Shown: piece after piece, positions 8,415-17,033 of the stretch | How positions within the stretch are numbered: position 1 is the first letter of the stretch | Layout: each line of letters starts with the position of its first letter | Assembly: GCA_019359095.1 (NCBI GenBank) | Contig: JAHHHZ010000024.1 | Coordinates: 124,001 to 188,000, forward strand | DNA: 64,000 bases | Direction of reading: 5' to 3' | Source: Pleurocapsa minor HA4230-MV1 | GTDB taxonomy: Bacteria; Cyanobacteriota; Cyanobacteriia; Cyanobacteriales; Xenococcaceae | Program-made: the position numbers and the translations under genes | The notes under the pieces: generated by a model | The model's input: the letters and a program-made list of their open reading frames with translations, nothing else | The model's database searches: none | What the model was told of the DNA's origin: nothing

Positions 8415-9197
8415 TTATGCTGCATTTAAAATAAAATCTCTTTCTAACTGTTGTTCAAATGGTTGAGAGACTTGATGATTTTGAGCAAAACTTAGTAGCT
8501 CATTAGTCCATTCAGTAAATAGCTCAAATACTTTTTCCACTAAAGATATACTGTTTTCTCTGGCTGGTAATGGAATTTGAATATCCTTAATAAATTGTCT
8601 AGCATCTTTGGAGTTGGTATTATGGTCATGTTCAGCATCACAATGACTAGAACCAAAATACTCGTATTTTTGATGAGTAATTAACTTTAATTCTTCAGTA
8701 ATCTGCTTAGTTGTAGACAACAAAACATCAGCAGTTGATTCCATTGCCTCCATTATGATTAACTTATCTACAGCTTCAGCATGAATAATAAGGCTATGTA
8801 ATTCATGAGTTAATAAGCGAGATACTTTTGTTTGATCGCTCCATAAAAACTGGATTGCATCGTTTAAAGAAAGAGAACAGTTGAAACCTAGCGTTTCCAA
8901 ATCCTTGATAAACCATTGCCAATGAAAATCATCTTCGTAAGTGTGCTGATTTAAAATCATTTGAATTTTGTCATTAGTTGGTTCTTGACGAAGAGAATAT
9001 TTACATAGGTCAGAAAATCCCATAATAAATGGTACAGCACAAGGAGCAAAAGCTAATCTTTTTACAGGATCAATACTCTGGTCTTTCATAAAGTGAAATA
9101 GAGGAGACTGAGCATAAACTTTCTGTTTTGATTCAATCAAAGCTAGGATACTTTTCATTTCGAGCAAATAATTATTGGGTAGTTTGATATTAGGCAA
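8415..9197 (-). CDS. Haem-oxygenase-like diiron (iron-containing redox enzyme) family protein
   Basis: A 260-residue, mainly helical protein. The potential metal ligands follow the pattern of the haem-oxygenase-like diiron fold: H85, E88/D89 and H92 in HTYEDDFHW, E150/E153 in the EAMEST helix, and H185/E189/H190 in SSHCDAEHDH. Known members of this fold oxidise small molecules, for example in fatty-acid decarboxylation, pterin-independent pABA formation or N-oxygenation; I cannot predict the substrate here. The listed start is a TTG; an in-frame ATG at 9158 (MKSILALIE) is an alternative and neither has a good ribosome-binding site. It stands alone and is not in an obvious operon. Confidence 0.55.
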   Translation of the reverse strand: MPNIKLPNNYLLEMKSILALIESKQKVYAQSPLFHFMKDQSIDPVKRLAFAPCAVPFIMGFSDLCKYSLRQEPTNDKIQMILNQHTYEDDFHWQWFIKDLETLGFNCSLSLNDAIQFLWSDQTKVSRLLTHELHSLIIHAEAVDKLIIMEAMESTADVLLSTTKQITEELKLITHQKYEYFGSSHCDAEHDHNTNSKDARQFIKDIQIPLPARENSISLVEKVFELFTEWTNELLSFAQNHQVSQPFEQQLERDFILNAA

Positions 9198-9430
9198 CCT
9201 AAAATTTGGGTATAAGAATCGTCTAATTCATCCACCCAAGAAATCGCCTATTAATAGAGAAGTTTTCAGCAATAAGGATAAACTTTGTCTGAACACCTTT
9301 TAATTTAATCTATCATATTAAGCGCTTAAAATAAGCGAATAAAAAACATTATGAAGAAAATATTAAAAAGTTAAAAATTAACACTCAGAGAAATCTAATT
9401 AGATTAAAATTTGGTATAATGGCTGGCAAC
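9198..9430. other. Intergenic spacer, AT-rich
   Basis: Promoter side of the minus-strand diiron gene and downstream side of the antiporter. It contains the palindrome TTAAGCGCTTAA (about 9319) and a TATAAT on the plus strand (about 9413) with no gene behind it. Nothing else is recognised. Confidence 0.4.
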
Positions 9431-9470
9431 AAAAAAGGCAGAAATAAGATGTTAATCTTGTTCCTACCTT
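9431..9470 (-). terminator. Rho-independent terminator of the Ca2+/H+ antiporter gene
   Basis: Read on the minus strand, a ~16-bp imperfect stem (AAGGTAGGAACAAGAT paired with ATCTTATTTCTGCCTT) with loop TAAC is followed directly by a run of T. It begins about 29 bp after the stop of the antiporter gene. Confidence 0.8.
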
Positions 9471-9498
9471 GATGAAGATAAATACCTATTGATCTTGT

Positions 9499-10590
9499 TT
9501 AAATCATCCCTTCAACGACAGGATGGAAAAAGAAAGCGATCGCCACTACTGCATAAGTCGCCAATAACAAACTGCCTTCAAGCCAGTTAGACTCACCATC
9601 AGAACTAATCGAGTTAGCAATCAACACTGCCACCGTTACGGCAACTAGTTCAAACGGATTGAAGTTGAGATCCATTGGTTGACCCATAATCCAGCCAGCA
9701 ATTACCAATACGGGGGCAACAAATAATGCAATCTGCATACTTGAACCTACCGCCACAGAGACAGAAAGATCCATCTTGTTTTTCATCGCTACTGTTACTG
9801 CCGTTGCGTGTTCCGCTGCGTTACCAATGATTGGCAGCAAGATTACCCCAGTAAACAAGGCGCTTAAACCTAATTCAGACGTAGCCACCTCTAGAGAATC
9901 CACCAGGAGTTCTGATTCAAATGCTACTGCCAGGGTGACAACTAATAGAATAAAAATCCAAAAAGTTAAGTTAACTTTGGGTTCGCCTTCTCCTCCCTCT
10001 TCTAAATCTATATCTGCTACTTCACAAAGATAGGCATGAGTTTTCATCGAAAAGAGTAAGGTTAGCCCGTAGACTAAAATTAAAATCCCCGCCACGGCTA
10101 CGGATAAATTTTGCAGCGTTTGTTCTTCAATCCCTGTGGAAGTATACTGCACTGCTGTCGGTAACAGTAAAGCGACTACTGCTAAATTCATCGTCGAAGC
10201 ATTGAGTCGGGCTACGGTTGACTGAAACTTTTGCTCTTTGAATTTCAAACCGCCTAACAGCATGGCAAATCCCATGACCAACAGCAGGTTACTGACAATT
10301 GAGCCAGTAATAGTCGCCTTAACCACACCGACTAAACCACCTTTGAGGGCAATAAAAGCCAGAATTAATTCCGTCGCATTGCCAAAAGTTGCATTGAGTA
10401 AACCACCGATGTTGGGCCCTGTAACTACAGCGATTTCTTCGGTAGCTTTACCCATAAAAGAAGCCAGAGGAACAATACCCATAGCAGCGGTGATAAAGAC
10501 AACTGTTTCACCCCATTCCAGAAAATGTGCTGCAATCGATACGGGAACAAACACTAGTAAAATTAAGAAAAATGTATCTTTTTTGAACAT
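9499..10590 (-). CDS. cax: Calcium/proton antiporter, CaCA superfamily (CAX type)
   Basis: Integral membrane exchanger expected to move Ca2+ out of the cytosol against H+. It has two homologous halves with the alpha-repeat signatures GNATELILAF in the N half and GNAAEHATAV in the C half, about 11 hydrophobic segments, and an acidic loop (DIDLEEGGEGEP) between the halves, all typical of CAX proteins. I chose the ATG at 10590 (MFKKDTFFLIL) because the longer frame starts at a TTG that adds only eight hydrophilic residues. Final length is 363 residues, normal for bacterial CAX. It is monocistronic, with its own terminator downstream. Confidence 0.9.
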   Translation of the reverse strand: MFKKDTFFLILLVFVPVSIAAHFLEWGETVVFITAAMGIVPLASFMGKATEEIAVVTGPNIGGLLNATFGNATELILAFIALKGGLVGVVKATITGSIVSNLLLVMGFAMLLGGLKFKEQKFQSTVARLNASTMNLAVVALLLPTAVQYTSTGIEEQTLQNLSVAVAGILILVYGLTLLFSMKTHAYLCEVADIDLEEGGEGEPKVNLTFWIFILLVVTLAVAFESELLVDSLEVATSELGLSALFTGVILLPIIGNAAEHATAVTVAMKNKMDLSVSVAVGSSMQIALFVAPVLVIAGWIMGQPMDLNFNPFELVAVTVAVLIANSISSDGESNWLEGSLLLATYAVVAIAFFFHPVVEGMI

Positions 10591-10760
10591 ATTTTTAAAT
10601 CTGCAATTCCTCAAGCTAATGATTTAACTGTAATAGCACGTCAGCTAATATTAGTCTTCCTTGGGAAGGAACGGCTTGAGAATTAGGTATTTTTCAATGT
10701 TGTTTGGTTAACGATTGTTATTCGAGACATAGGGAATTGGCACTTGGGGCAACAATTATC

Positions 10761-10803
10761 TCCCTATTTCCCTATTTCCCTATTTCCTACTTCCTACTTC
10801 CCC
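10761..10803. repeat. Short tandem repeat tract (CCCTATTT then CCTACTT units)
   Basis: Several head-to-tail 7-8 bp units, closely related to the TTTCCTA tract at 3017-3072, in the spacer between the divergent antiporter and ccdA genes. Confidence 0.85.
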
Positions 10804-10877
10804 ATCTATCACCACTATATTGATAGAATCTAGACAGGAAAAGCCCTTGGCTAGACTTATTATCATCAACTTTTTTA

Positions 10878-11624
10878 ATGCTGGAATTTTTACAAACGCA
10901 ATTATATTTACTAGAACGATTTGCCGATCGCCTTGTCTCAACTCAACTCGATCATCTCAGTCTGGTCAGTATAGGCATTATTTTTTTGGCAGGACTGGTT
11001 ACTAGCCTCACCCCCTGTATGCTGTCGATGTTGCCCATTACCGTGGGCTATATTGGCGGTTATGAATCCGAGGGGAGACTACAGGCAGCAGTGCAGTCTA
11101 GCTGGTTTGCCTTGGGCTTAGCGACAACTCTAGCTATCTTAGGTATTGTTGCCACTTCCATTGGTAAGGTATACGGGCAAATTGGGGTGGGTTTACCCAT
11201 TGTCGTTAGTTTAGTGGCGATCGCCATGGGACTCAACCTCTTGGAAATTTTGCCGTTGCGTTTTCCTTCTTTGGGTTCAACAGACTGGATTAGTAATGAT
11301 TTACCCCGTGGAGTTCGTTCCTATTTACTCGGTCTTACTTTTGGCTTAATTGCTTCCCCTTGCAGTACTCCAGTGCTAGCGACTCTTTTAACTTGGGTGG
11401 CAACTACGCAAAATTTAGTTTTAGGTGCAGGTTTATTAGTGGCATATGCGATCGGCTATGTTACGCCATTGGTCATTGCTGGAACTTTCACCGCCTCAAT
11501 CAAAAAGATTCTAGAATTGCGCCGTTGGTCTAGCTGGATTAATCCCGTTAGTGGCGCTTTATTGTTAGGATTTGGTCTTTTTTCTTTACTGTCTCGGCTG
11601 CCAGCTATCAGTTATAGGCTATAG
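10878..11624 (+). CDS. ccdA: CcdA-type thiol-disulfide transporter for cytochrome c biogenesis
   Basis: A 248-residue polytopic membrane protein with about six membrane segments. CcdA passes reducing equivalents across the membrane to apocytochrome c haem-attachment sites in the System II (Ccs) route used by cyanobacteria. The two redox cysteines expected of the family are visible: C47 in TSLTPCMLSMLP and C162 in LIASPCSTPVL. The N-terminus has a short leader before the first membrane helix. It stands alone between the repeat tract and hemC; the partner Ccs1/CcsA genes are not in the window. Confidence 0.9.
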   Translation: MLEFLQTQLYLLERFADRLVSTQLDHLSLVSIGIIFLAGLVTSLTPCMLSMLPITVGYIGGYESEGRLQAAVQSSWFALGLATTLAILGIVATSIGKVYGQIGVGLPIVVSLVAIAMGLNLLEILPLRFPSLGSTDWISNDLPRGVRSYLLGLTFGLIASPCSTPVLATLLTWVATTQNLVLGAGLLVAYAIGYVTPLVIAGTFTASIKKILELRRWSSWINPVSGALLLGFGLFSLLSRLPAISYRL

Positions 11625-11767
11625 GTTTCAGAATAGTGTTCAATACTCTGCTCGTAAAGCGTCAAGAAGACCAGAAACAAACAAAAATTAATCAATACCC
11701 ATCGTGAATTACGATACCCTAGATTGAGTATCGAGTAGATTATTTAATTTTTTTTAAGTTACTTCCT

Positions 11768-12736
11768 ATGACATCTTCCGTGGAAACTGAGAAGCGTACT
11801 GTTCGTATTGGTACTCGCAAAAGCCAGCTTGCTTTAGTACAAACTTACTGGGTAAAAGCTGAGCTAGAAAAGCACTTTCCTGATATCAGTTTTGAGGTTG
11901 AGGAGATGAGTACTAAAGGAGATAAAATTCTGGATGTTCCCTTGGCAAAAATTGGTGATAAAGGTCTATTTACCAAAGAGTTAGAAGTGGGAATGCTCAA
12001 TAACACCACTGATTTTGCGGTGCATTCCCTCAAAGATCTACCGACTAACCTCCCAGAAGGTTTGATGCTGGGTTGCGTTACCAAAAGAGTCAATCCTGCT
12101 GATGCGTTAGTAGTTAATCAAAAGTATCAAGACAAGCAGTTAGAAACCTTGCCAGCAGGCTCAGTAATTGGCACTTCTTCCCTCAGACGTTTGGCACAGC
12201 TACGTCACCATTTTCCCCAGCTAGAATTTAAAGATATTCGGGGTAATGTTAATACTCGTTTAGCCAAACTTGATGCAGGAGAGTATGATGCAATTATTCT
12301 GGCAGTGGCAGGATTACAGCGATTAGATATGGGCGATCGCATTCACCAACATATTTCCTCAGATATCTCTCTACATGCAGTAGGACAGGGTGCATTGGGC
12401 ATTGAATGTCGTGCAGGCGATCGAGAAATCCTAGAGATTTTGCAAGTTTTGTCAGATGCCGATAGTTGCGATCGCGCTTTGGCAGAAAGAGCTTTTCTTA
12501 GAGAGCTAGAAGGTGGTTGCCAAGTTCCTATAGGTGTAAATACTCAGGTCGAAAATGACCAGCTTACTTTAATTGGGATGGTTGCTAGTCTGGATGGACA
12601 ACAATTACTTAAAGACTCTGTAAGCGGTAATAAAAGTGAGTCAGAAAAACTAGGAGTAGAGCTAGCAGGAAAACTAAAGGAACAGGGAGCAGGAGAAATA
12701 TTAGCGAAAATCTTTGCCGAGGTAGGACGTGGTTAA
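11768..12736 (+). CDS. hemC: Porphobilinogen deaminase (hydroxymethylbilane synthase)
   Basis: Cytosolic enzyme that joins four porphobilinogens into hydroxymethylbilane for haem, chlorophyll and bilin synthesis. Family motifs are present: [39 protein letters not shown]-type N domain, [25 protein letters not shown], and the [17 protein letters not shown] segment, whose C251 carries the dipyrromethane cofactor. The 322-residue length is normal. The ATG at 11768 follows a long, T-rich leader, with no operon partner on this strand. Confidence 0.97.
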   Translation: MTSSVETEKRTVRIGTRKSQLALVQTYWVKAELEKHFPDISFEVEEMSTKGDKILDVPLAKIGDKGLFTKELEVGMLNNTTDFAVHSLKDLPTNLPEGLMLGCVTKRVNPADALVVNQKYQDKQLETLPAGSVIGTSSLRRLAQLRHHFPQLEFKDIRGNVNTRLAKLDAGEYDAIILAVAGLQRLDMGDRIHQHISSDISLHAVGQGALGIECRAGDREILEILQVLSDADSCDRALAERAFLRELEGGCQVPIGVNTQVENDQLTLIGMVASLDGQQLLKDSVSGNKSESEKLGVELAGKLKEQGAGEILAKIFAEVGRG

Positions 12737-12845
12737 GTAAAACTAAATCTAATTAATTTCATCAAAAATGTAGAATTGCTTTGACTGTAAACAAATTATC
12801 GAGTATCAAGTAGTAGTCTAATTACATTTTTTTGAATCTTTCTCC

Positions 12846-13175
12846 ATGATGAATATCAAAATCAAAACTCTGGCTGTTCCCGCATTTGTCGCTCTGTCTT
12901 TATTGTTTACTGGTTGTGCAGGCGAGCAGGTTGAAACTCCTCCAGCTGATGACGCAGCTGGTCAAGTCCAAGAAGGCACTGAAGATGCTGCTGGTGATGT
13001 CCAAGAAAGCACTGAAGATGCTGCTGATGATGTCCAAGACGCTGCTGGTGATGCTGCTGATGATGTCCAAGATGCTGCTGGTGATGCTGCTGATGATGTC
13101 CAAGATGCTGCTGGTGATGTCCAAGAAGGTGCTGAAGGTGCTGCTGAAGACGCTCAAGACGCTGTTGGTCAATAG
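12846..13175 (+). CDS. Small repetitive acidic lipoprotein
   Basis: A 109-residue exported protein. Residues 1-23 form a signal peptide with lipobox LFTGC (C24), so it is probably lipid-anchored in a cell-envelope membrane. The mature part is almost entirely an Ala/Asp/Gln repeat: 11-residue units close to AADDVQDAAGD, mirrored by direct DNA repeats (about 12960-13140). Such 11-mers favour an extended amphipathic helix, as in LEA-like or Lpp-like proteins; the function is unknown. Two adjacent ATG codons (12846, 12849) are possible starts. The overlapping open frames on both strands are products of the low-complexity DNA. Confidence 0.8.
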   Translation: MMNIKIKTLAVPAFVALSLLFTGCAGEQVETPPADDAAGQVQEGTEDAAGDVQESTEDAADDVQDAAGDAADDVQDAAGDAADDVQDAAGDVQEGAEGAAEDAQDAVGQ

Positions 13176-13337
13176 ACACTGTAATTTAATTATTTATAAT
13201 TTTTGCTGACCTAAACAATTTAGACAGCACAATTAATCACAATTAATATTATCCTGGAAACTAGGGGTTGGATAGGTAAAACTACCAATTTCTAGTTTTT
13301 TTTTAGGGCAAATTTGCTTAATTCTTAGAGATTTTAA

Positions 13338-13850
13338 ATGATCGATCTTTTTACCTGTGCCAAATGGTTGGGAATTGCTACTGTTGTTTCTCTGGTGGTA
13401 GCAATTGTAGCGTTTGTCCTCGGCTGGGGTTTTCGTTTCCGCTTAGTAGGTGTTACCAGCTTTATGGGAGTATTGACTGCTGGTTTTTTCGCTTTAGGTT
13501 TAGGTCTATTTCCCCATGCTAAGATTCCTGGCGCTGCTCATTATGCTCTAATTTACGATAATGGAGCTAATCAAGCCGTAGTAGCCGTATCTCCTAAGAT
13601 AGAGAAATCCGCCATTGAGCCAACCTTAATCCAAGCAGCAACAGATCTATACTCATATGGAAGAACGGGAACAGCAGGTAACGACCAGTTTACAATTAAG
13701 CTGAGAACTGTCTTACATCCTCAACCTGGAATATCTCAACCTTTATTTTTGGGAACGGCGAAGCGCTCAATTACTGCGCGCAGCAGTGAAGATATCAAAA
13801 TTGAAGTTTTTGAGCAAAATGTAGCACAATTACCTGTTTCTTTAAGCTAA
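13338..13850 (+). CDS. ycf51: Ycf51 family protein (DUF2518)
   Basis: A 170-residue protein conserved in cyanobacteria and some algal plastids, function unknown. It has two N-terminal hydrophobic segments (about 9-30 and 38-58, around FRFRLVGVTSFMGVLTAGFF-like sequence), then a soluble domain with YALIYDNGANQAVVAV and YSYGRTGTAGNDQFTIKLRTV, all matching the Ycf51 pattern as I remember it. The stop is only a few bases from the start of the following dehydrogenase gene, so the two are probably co-transcribed. Confidence 0.88.
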   Translation: MIDLFTCAKWLGIATVVSLVVAIVAFVLGWGFRFRLVGVTSFMGVLTAGFFALGLGLFPHAKIPGAAHYALIYDNGANQAVVAVSPKIEKSAIEPTLIQAATDLYSYGRTGTAGNDQFTIKLRTVLHPQPGISQPLFLGTAKRSITARSSEDIKIEVFEQNVAQLPVSLS

Positions 13851-13854
13851 AGTA

Positions 13855-15027
13855 ATGCCATCCAAGAATATGACTAAGCAAGCCACCACAGCATCAAACA
13901 CCAAGACAACCAAGTATAGTCCTTTGGCGATCGCTCCCGCTAGAGTGTTACGAGGCGATCATTGTCTGGCTAATTCAGGTCAAGAAATTGCAGCCTTGGG
14001 TGTTCGACCTTTAATAATCGGTGGGAATCAAACCTTAAAAGTAGTCACAGCTTTTCTACAGCCTGCACTTAAAGCAGCCAAGCTGACTAGTGAGACAGCC
14101 AGCTATACCCCCGACTGTGCCGAGTCCTCTCTCCTGCGACTTAAGGAAACAGTTAAACAGCATCAGGCCGATCTAATCATTGGTGTTGGTGGTGGTAAGG
14201 CTTTAGACATGGCAAAATTAGTTGCTTACCAGTGCGGTTTACCAATAGTCACGATTCCCACTTCGGGAGCTACCTGTGCAGCTTGGACGGCTCTATCTAA
14301 TGTTTATTCTGAGGCGGGAGCATTTCAATATGATGTTACTTTAAATCGCTGTCCCGATCTATTGATTCTTGACTATGGATTAGTCCGTACTGCCCCTCAA
14401 CGTACTTTAATAGCGGGAATTGGTGATGCGATCGCTAAATGGTATGAAGCCTCAGTTAGTAGTGGTGATGCCACCGCTACCTTGCTAATTTCAGCGGTAC
14501 AGCAGGCGCGGGTGTTGCGGGATATCTTGTTCCAGAAATCAGCGATCGCCTTAGAAAATACTGAAAGTGATGCTTGGCGTGAAGTAGTTGATGCCACCGT
14601 ATTATTAGCGGGAGTCATTGGCGGGGTTGGTGGGGCAGACTGTCGGACAGTGGCTGCTCATGCGGTGCATAATGGTTTGACTCATCTGCTAGAAGCTCAT
14701 GACGTACTTCACGGCGAAAAAGTAGCCTACGGCATCTTAGTCCAGCTACGCCTAGAAGAAATGGTTCAGGGTAATCAGCTAGCAGCATCAGCACGCCAGC
14801 AGTTACTTAAGTTTTATAGTGAAATTGGCTTACCCAAGTCCTTAGAAGATTTAGGATTGGGTGAAATTACTCTAGCTCAACTGCGTCAGGTAACGGCGAT
14901 CGCCACTCAACCCCAGTCTGATATTCACCGACTACCCTTTACTGTATCCACCGAACAGCTAGCAGCAGCAATGGTATCCACCGTAGCGGAAACTAGTAGG
15001 GGCGATTCGCGAATCGCCCCTATATAA
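13855..15027 (+). CDS. Iron-containing alcohol dehydrogenase family (glycerol dehydrogenase-like)
   Basis: A 390-residue NAD(P)-dependent oxidoreductase. The dinucleotide-binding motif GVGGGKALDMAK, the metal-ligand region GIGDAIAKWYEA (Asp) and two histidines in HAVHNGLTHLLEAHDVLHGEK correspond to the GldA/Fe-ADH fold. The substrate is not predictable; close relatives are usually annotated only at family level. ATG 13855 is listed, but ATG 13870 is possible. The gene follows ycf51 by four bases. The last residues (GDSRIAPI) are encoded by a perfect palindrome that looks like an inserted repeat, so the original C-terminus has probably been replaced. Confidence 0.82.
   Translation: MPSKNMTKQATTASNTKTTKYSPLAIAPARVLRGDHCLANSGQEIAALGVRPLIIGGNQTLKVVTAFLQPALKAAKLTSETASYTPDCAESSLLRLKETVKQHQADLIIGVGGGKALDMAKLVAYQCGLPIVTIPTSGATCAAWTALSNVYSEAGAFQYDVTLNRCPDLLILDYGLVRTAPQRTLIAGIGDAIAKWYEASVSSGDATATLLISAVQQARVLRDILFQKSAIALENTESDAWREVVDATVLLAGVIGGVGGADCRTVAAHAVHNGLTHLLEAHDVLHGEKVAYGILVQLRLEEMVQGNQLAASARQQLLKFYSEIGLPKSLEDLGLGEITLAQLRQVTAIATQPQSDIHRLPFTVSTEQLAAAMVSTVAETSRGDSRIAPI
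14997..15022. repeat. Perfect 26-bp palindrome at the end of the dehydrogenase gene
   Basis: Self-complementary over 26 bases around GATTCGCGAATC, flanked by GGGGC/GCCCC arms. It lies between two convergent genes, encodes the last eight residues of the plus-strand gene, and may act as a bidirectional hairpin. No T-run follows. Confidence 0.85.
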
Positions 15028-15050
15028 ATTACAAAGTTGTGGTTAAATAA

Positions 15051-15968
15051 TTATTCCAGAAATGGCGTAGATTTTAGCCAGTCTAATAACAGGGCATTGA
15101 ACTGTTCAGGATATTCATCATGGGGACAATGCCCCGCATTTTCCAATTCAATTAACTTTAAATTAGTATTTAACTCGGCGATCGCTCTTGCTTGACTAGA
15201 AGGAATCATTCTATCTTGTAAACCCCAAATCAATAGCATGGGGATGTTAATTGGGGGCAATAGATCCCTGACTGAATCGGCAAAACTAGCTTTCCTCACG
15301 CTCCTAGAGAGACGCAATAGGGTTTGCTCTGCACCATCATCATAAGCAGGACTAGATAATATTTCGATCAGCTCGTCGGTAATCGCGTCTTGATTAGGAT
15401 AGGCAATTCCCGCCCATTTACGGATTACGTTTGGTCTTCTAACTACCTTCAGTAGGTTTTTGATTAACAATGGAGACGCAAATAGGTTTTCAATCCCCGT
15501 CACGATTGGACGAACTGAGGGTGGTAACAGATCCTCTCTTACTGATACATCTGGTAAACTCAACATCACTAAACCTTGAACCATTTCGGGATAGACAGCC
15601 GTGACGTTTAAACAAACCAATGAACCAATGGAATTGCCCACCAGAATTACAGGAACACCAATAAAAGTTTGCCAAAAATCATGAACTTGCTCTGTCCATA
15701 AAGCAGCACTATATTCTGTATCAGCTTTTCTTGATGCGCCAAAACCCAACAGATCCAAAGCATATACTGTGTGGTGTTGACTTATGACAGGTAGATTATG
15801 GCGCCAATGTTCGATACTTGCCCCAAAACCATGAATAAAGATGATTGGGAATTGCTTACCATCTAACTTCTGTCTTGCCCTCAGGTAACTATAGCGAGTT
15901 TGCCATCCTCGCCAAACCCAGTCTCTTTGATTGCCGATGCGCTCTTGCCAAGATTGGTTTGTAGTCAA
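15051..15968 (-). CDS. Alpha/beta hydrolase
   Basis: A 305-residue soluble hydrolase. Oxyanion segment HGFGAS, nucleophile elbow VGNSIGSL (S113), acid in GLQDRMIPSS and histidine in NAGHCPHDEYPE form a normal catalytic triad. The N-terminal GNQRDWVWRGWQTRY segment is shared with a cyanobacterial/plastid subgroup of hydrolases of uncertain substrate. The frame begins with TTG; no later ATG would keep this conserved N-terminus, so I accept TTG. It is convergent with the dehydrogenase gene. Confidence 0.85.
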   Translation of the reverse strand: MTTNQSWQERIGNQRDWVWRGWQTRYSYLRARQKLDGKQFPIIFIHGFGASIEHWRHNLPVISQHHTVYALDLLGFGASRKADTEYSAALWTEQVHDFWQTFIGVPVILVGNSIGSLVCLNVTAVYPEMVQGLVMLSLPDVSVREDLLPPSVRPIVTGIENLFASPLLIKNLLKVVRRPNVIRKWAGIAYPNQDAITDELIEILSSPAYDDGAEQTLLRLSRSVRKASFADSVRDLLPPINIPMLLIWGLQDRMIPSSQARAIAELNTNLKLIELENAGHCPHDEYPEQFNALLLDWLKSTPFLE

Positions 15969-16177
15969 GTTAATTACTTAAAAAATATTTACACAATAGC
16001 TCGTGATGATGCAAAGCGTATCTGTTGCTGGTTCGGTCATACGCCTGAATTAAAGATAAAATTAACTTAACATTCCATTAATAATAAGATCGGTAAGATG
16101 GTAGATGATATCAGTTTTTATCATCATATTTTTGGTTCACAATATTACCAATATAAAAGGAAAGAATAAGTACGCCT

Positions 16178-16714
16178 GTGAGAGATAGAAGACGCAGTAA
16201 CACCAGTCGCGATTTAACCAAAACCAACGAAAGAATTCGCTTCCCCGAAATTCGCGTTATCGACTCTGAAGGAGAGCAGCTAGGAATCATTACGCCCAAA
16301 GAAGCTCTCGCTAGAGCGCAAGAACAAGGCTTAGATTTAGTCCTAGTCAGCGAAACCGCTAAACCCCCAGTCTGTAAAATCATGGACTATGGGAAATATA
16401 AATACGAGCAAGACAAAAAACTTAAAGAAGCGAAGAAAAAGCAGCATAACGCTGACGTTAAGGAAGTCAAAATGCGCTACAAAATTGAAGAGCATGATTA
16501 TAATGTGCGCGTCAAGAATGCTATACGCTTCCTCAAGTCAGGAGATAAGGTTAAAGCTACCATCAGCTTTCGCGGTCGAGAGATCCAGCACTCTAGATTA
16601 GCGGAAGATTTACTGCGTCAAATGGCAAAAGATTTGGAAGAATATGCCGAAGTGCAGCAGTTTCCTAAACGAGAAGGACGCAACATGATGATGATGTTGT
16701 CACCAAAAAAGTAG
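16178..16714 (+). CDS. infC: Translation initiation factor IF-3
   Basis: A 178-residue factor that binds the 30S subunit and checks initiator tRNA pairing. Motifs are intact: [54 protein letters not shown] and [13 protein letters not shown]. The start is GTG (16178) preceded at about 12 nt by AAAGGAAAG. Non-ATG starts are a known feature of infC autoregulation in other bacteria; whether that applies here is inference. No rpmI/rplT follow, unlike in many other bacteria. A terminator follows at 16746. Confidence 0.96.
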   Translation: MRDRRRSNTSRDLTKTNERIRFPEIRVIDSEGEQLGIITPKEALARAQEQGLDLVLVSETAKPPVCKIMDYGKYKYEQDKKLKEAKKKQHNADVKEVKMRYKIEEHDYNVRVKNAIRFLKSGDKVKATISFRGREIQHSRLAEDLLRQMAKDLEEYAEVQQFPKREGRNMMMMLSPKK

Positions 16715-16745
16715 ATTAATCCAACACCGCATTTAGACAGACGAG

Positions 16746-16777
16746 AGAGAAGGGCAAATGATCCTTCTCTTTTTTTA
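16746..16777 (+). terminator. Rho-independent terminator of infC
   Basis: Stem AGAGAAGG/CCTTCTCT with a 9-base loop followed by seven T, 31 bp after the infC stop and between convergent genes. Confidence 0.85.
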
Positions 16778-16805
16778 GGTTTTGTCTGGTGTCACTTGCT
16801 CCAAC

Positions 16806-17012
16806 CTAACTTTGGTTTGCTTTAGTATCCTGTACCGCTACCCAAAATAAAATTGCCGTCAGGGGAATACTCGCAGCCAGAATTAAGCCTGTTACGGTGC
16901 TACCTAATTCAGGAGTACCAGAAGACAGTTCAAAGACAGAACCCACAGCAGCGATCGCCGTAATACAACACAACAGTAGGCAAATTCCGCTTTTTGGGGT
17001 CATGGAAATCAT
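16806..17012 (-). CDS. Small two-helix membrane protein, unknown function
   Basis: A 68-residue protein with two hydrophobic helices (about 9-28 and 38-60) joined by ELSSGTPELGS. It lies 21 bp after def on the same strand, so it is likely in a def operon. The start at 17012 is supported by AAGGAG nine bases upstream; an internal ATG (residue 4) has worse spacing. I recognise no domain; proteins of this size and layout occur next to other cyanobacterial genes as hypothetical proteins. Confidence 0.7.
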   Translation of the reverse strand: MISMTPKSGICLLLCCITAIAAVGSVFELSSGTPELGSTVTGLILAASIPLTAILFWVAVQDTKANQS

Positions 17013-17033
17013 AATTATTAACTCCTTGATTGA

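Noticed and set aside
9408-9420. TATAAT box on the plus strand near 9413
   Set aside because: No credible -35 element and no plus-strand gene or RNA downstream; it faces the terminator of a minus-strand gene.
9776-10627. Two plus-strand ORFs across the Ca2+/H+ antiporter gene
   Set aside because: Antisense shadows; the minus-strand frame carries both CAX alpha-repeat signatures.
12886-13209. Alternative ORFs on both strands over the Ala/Asp repeat gene
   Set aside because: They are open only because of the low-complexity repeat; the frame with signal peptide and lipobox is the convincing one.
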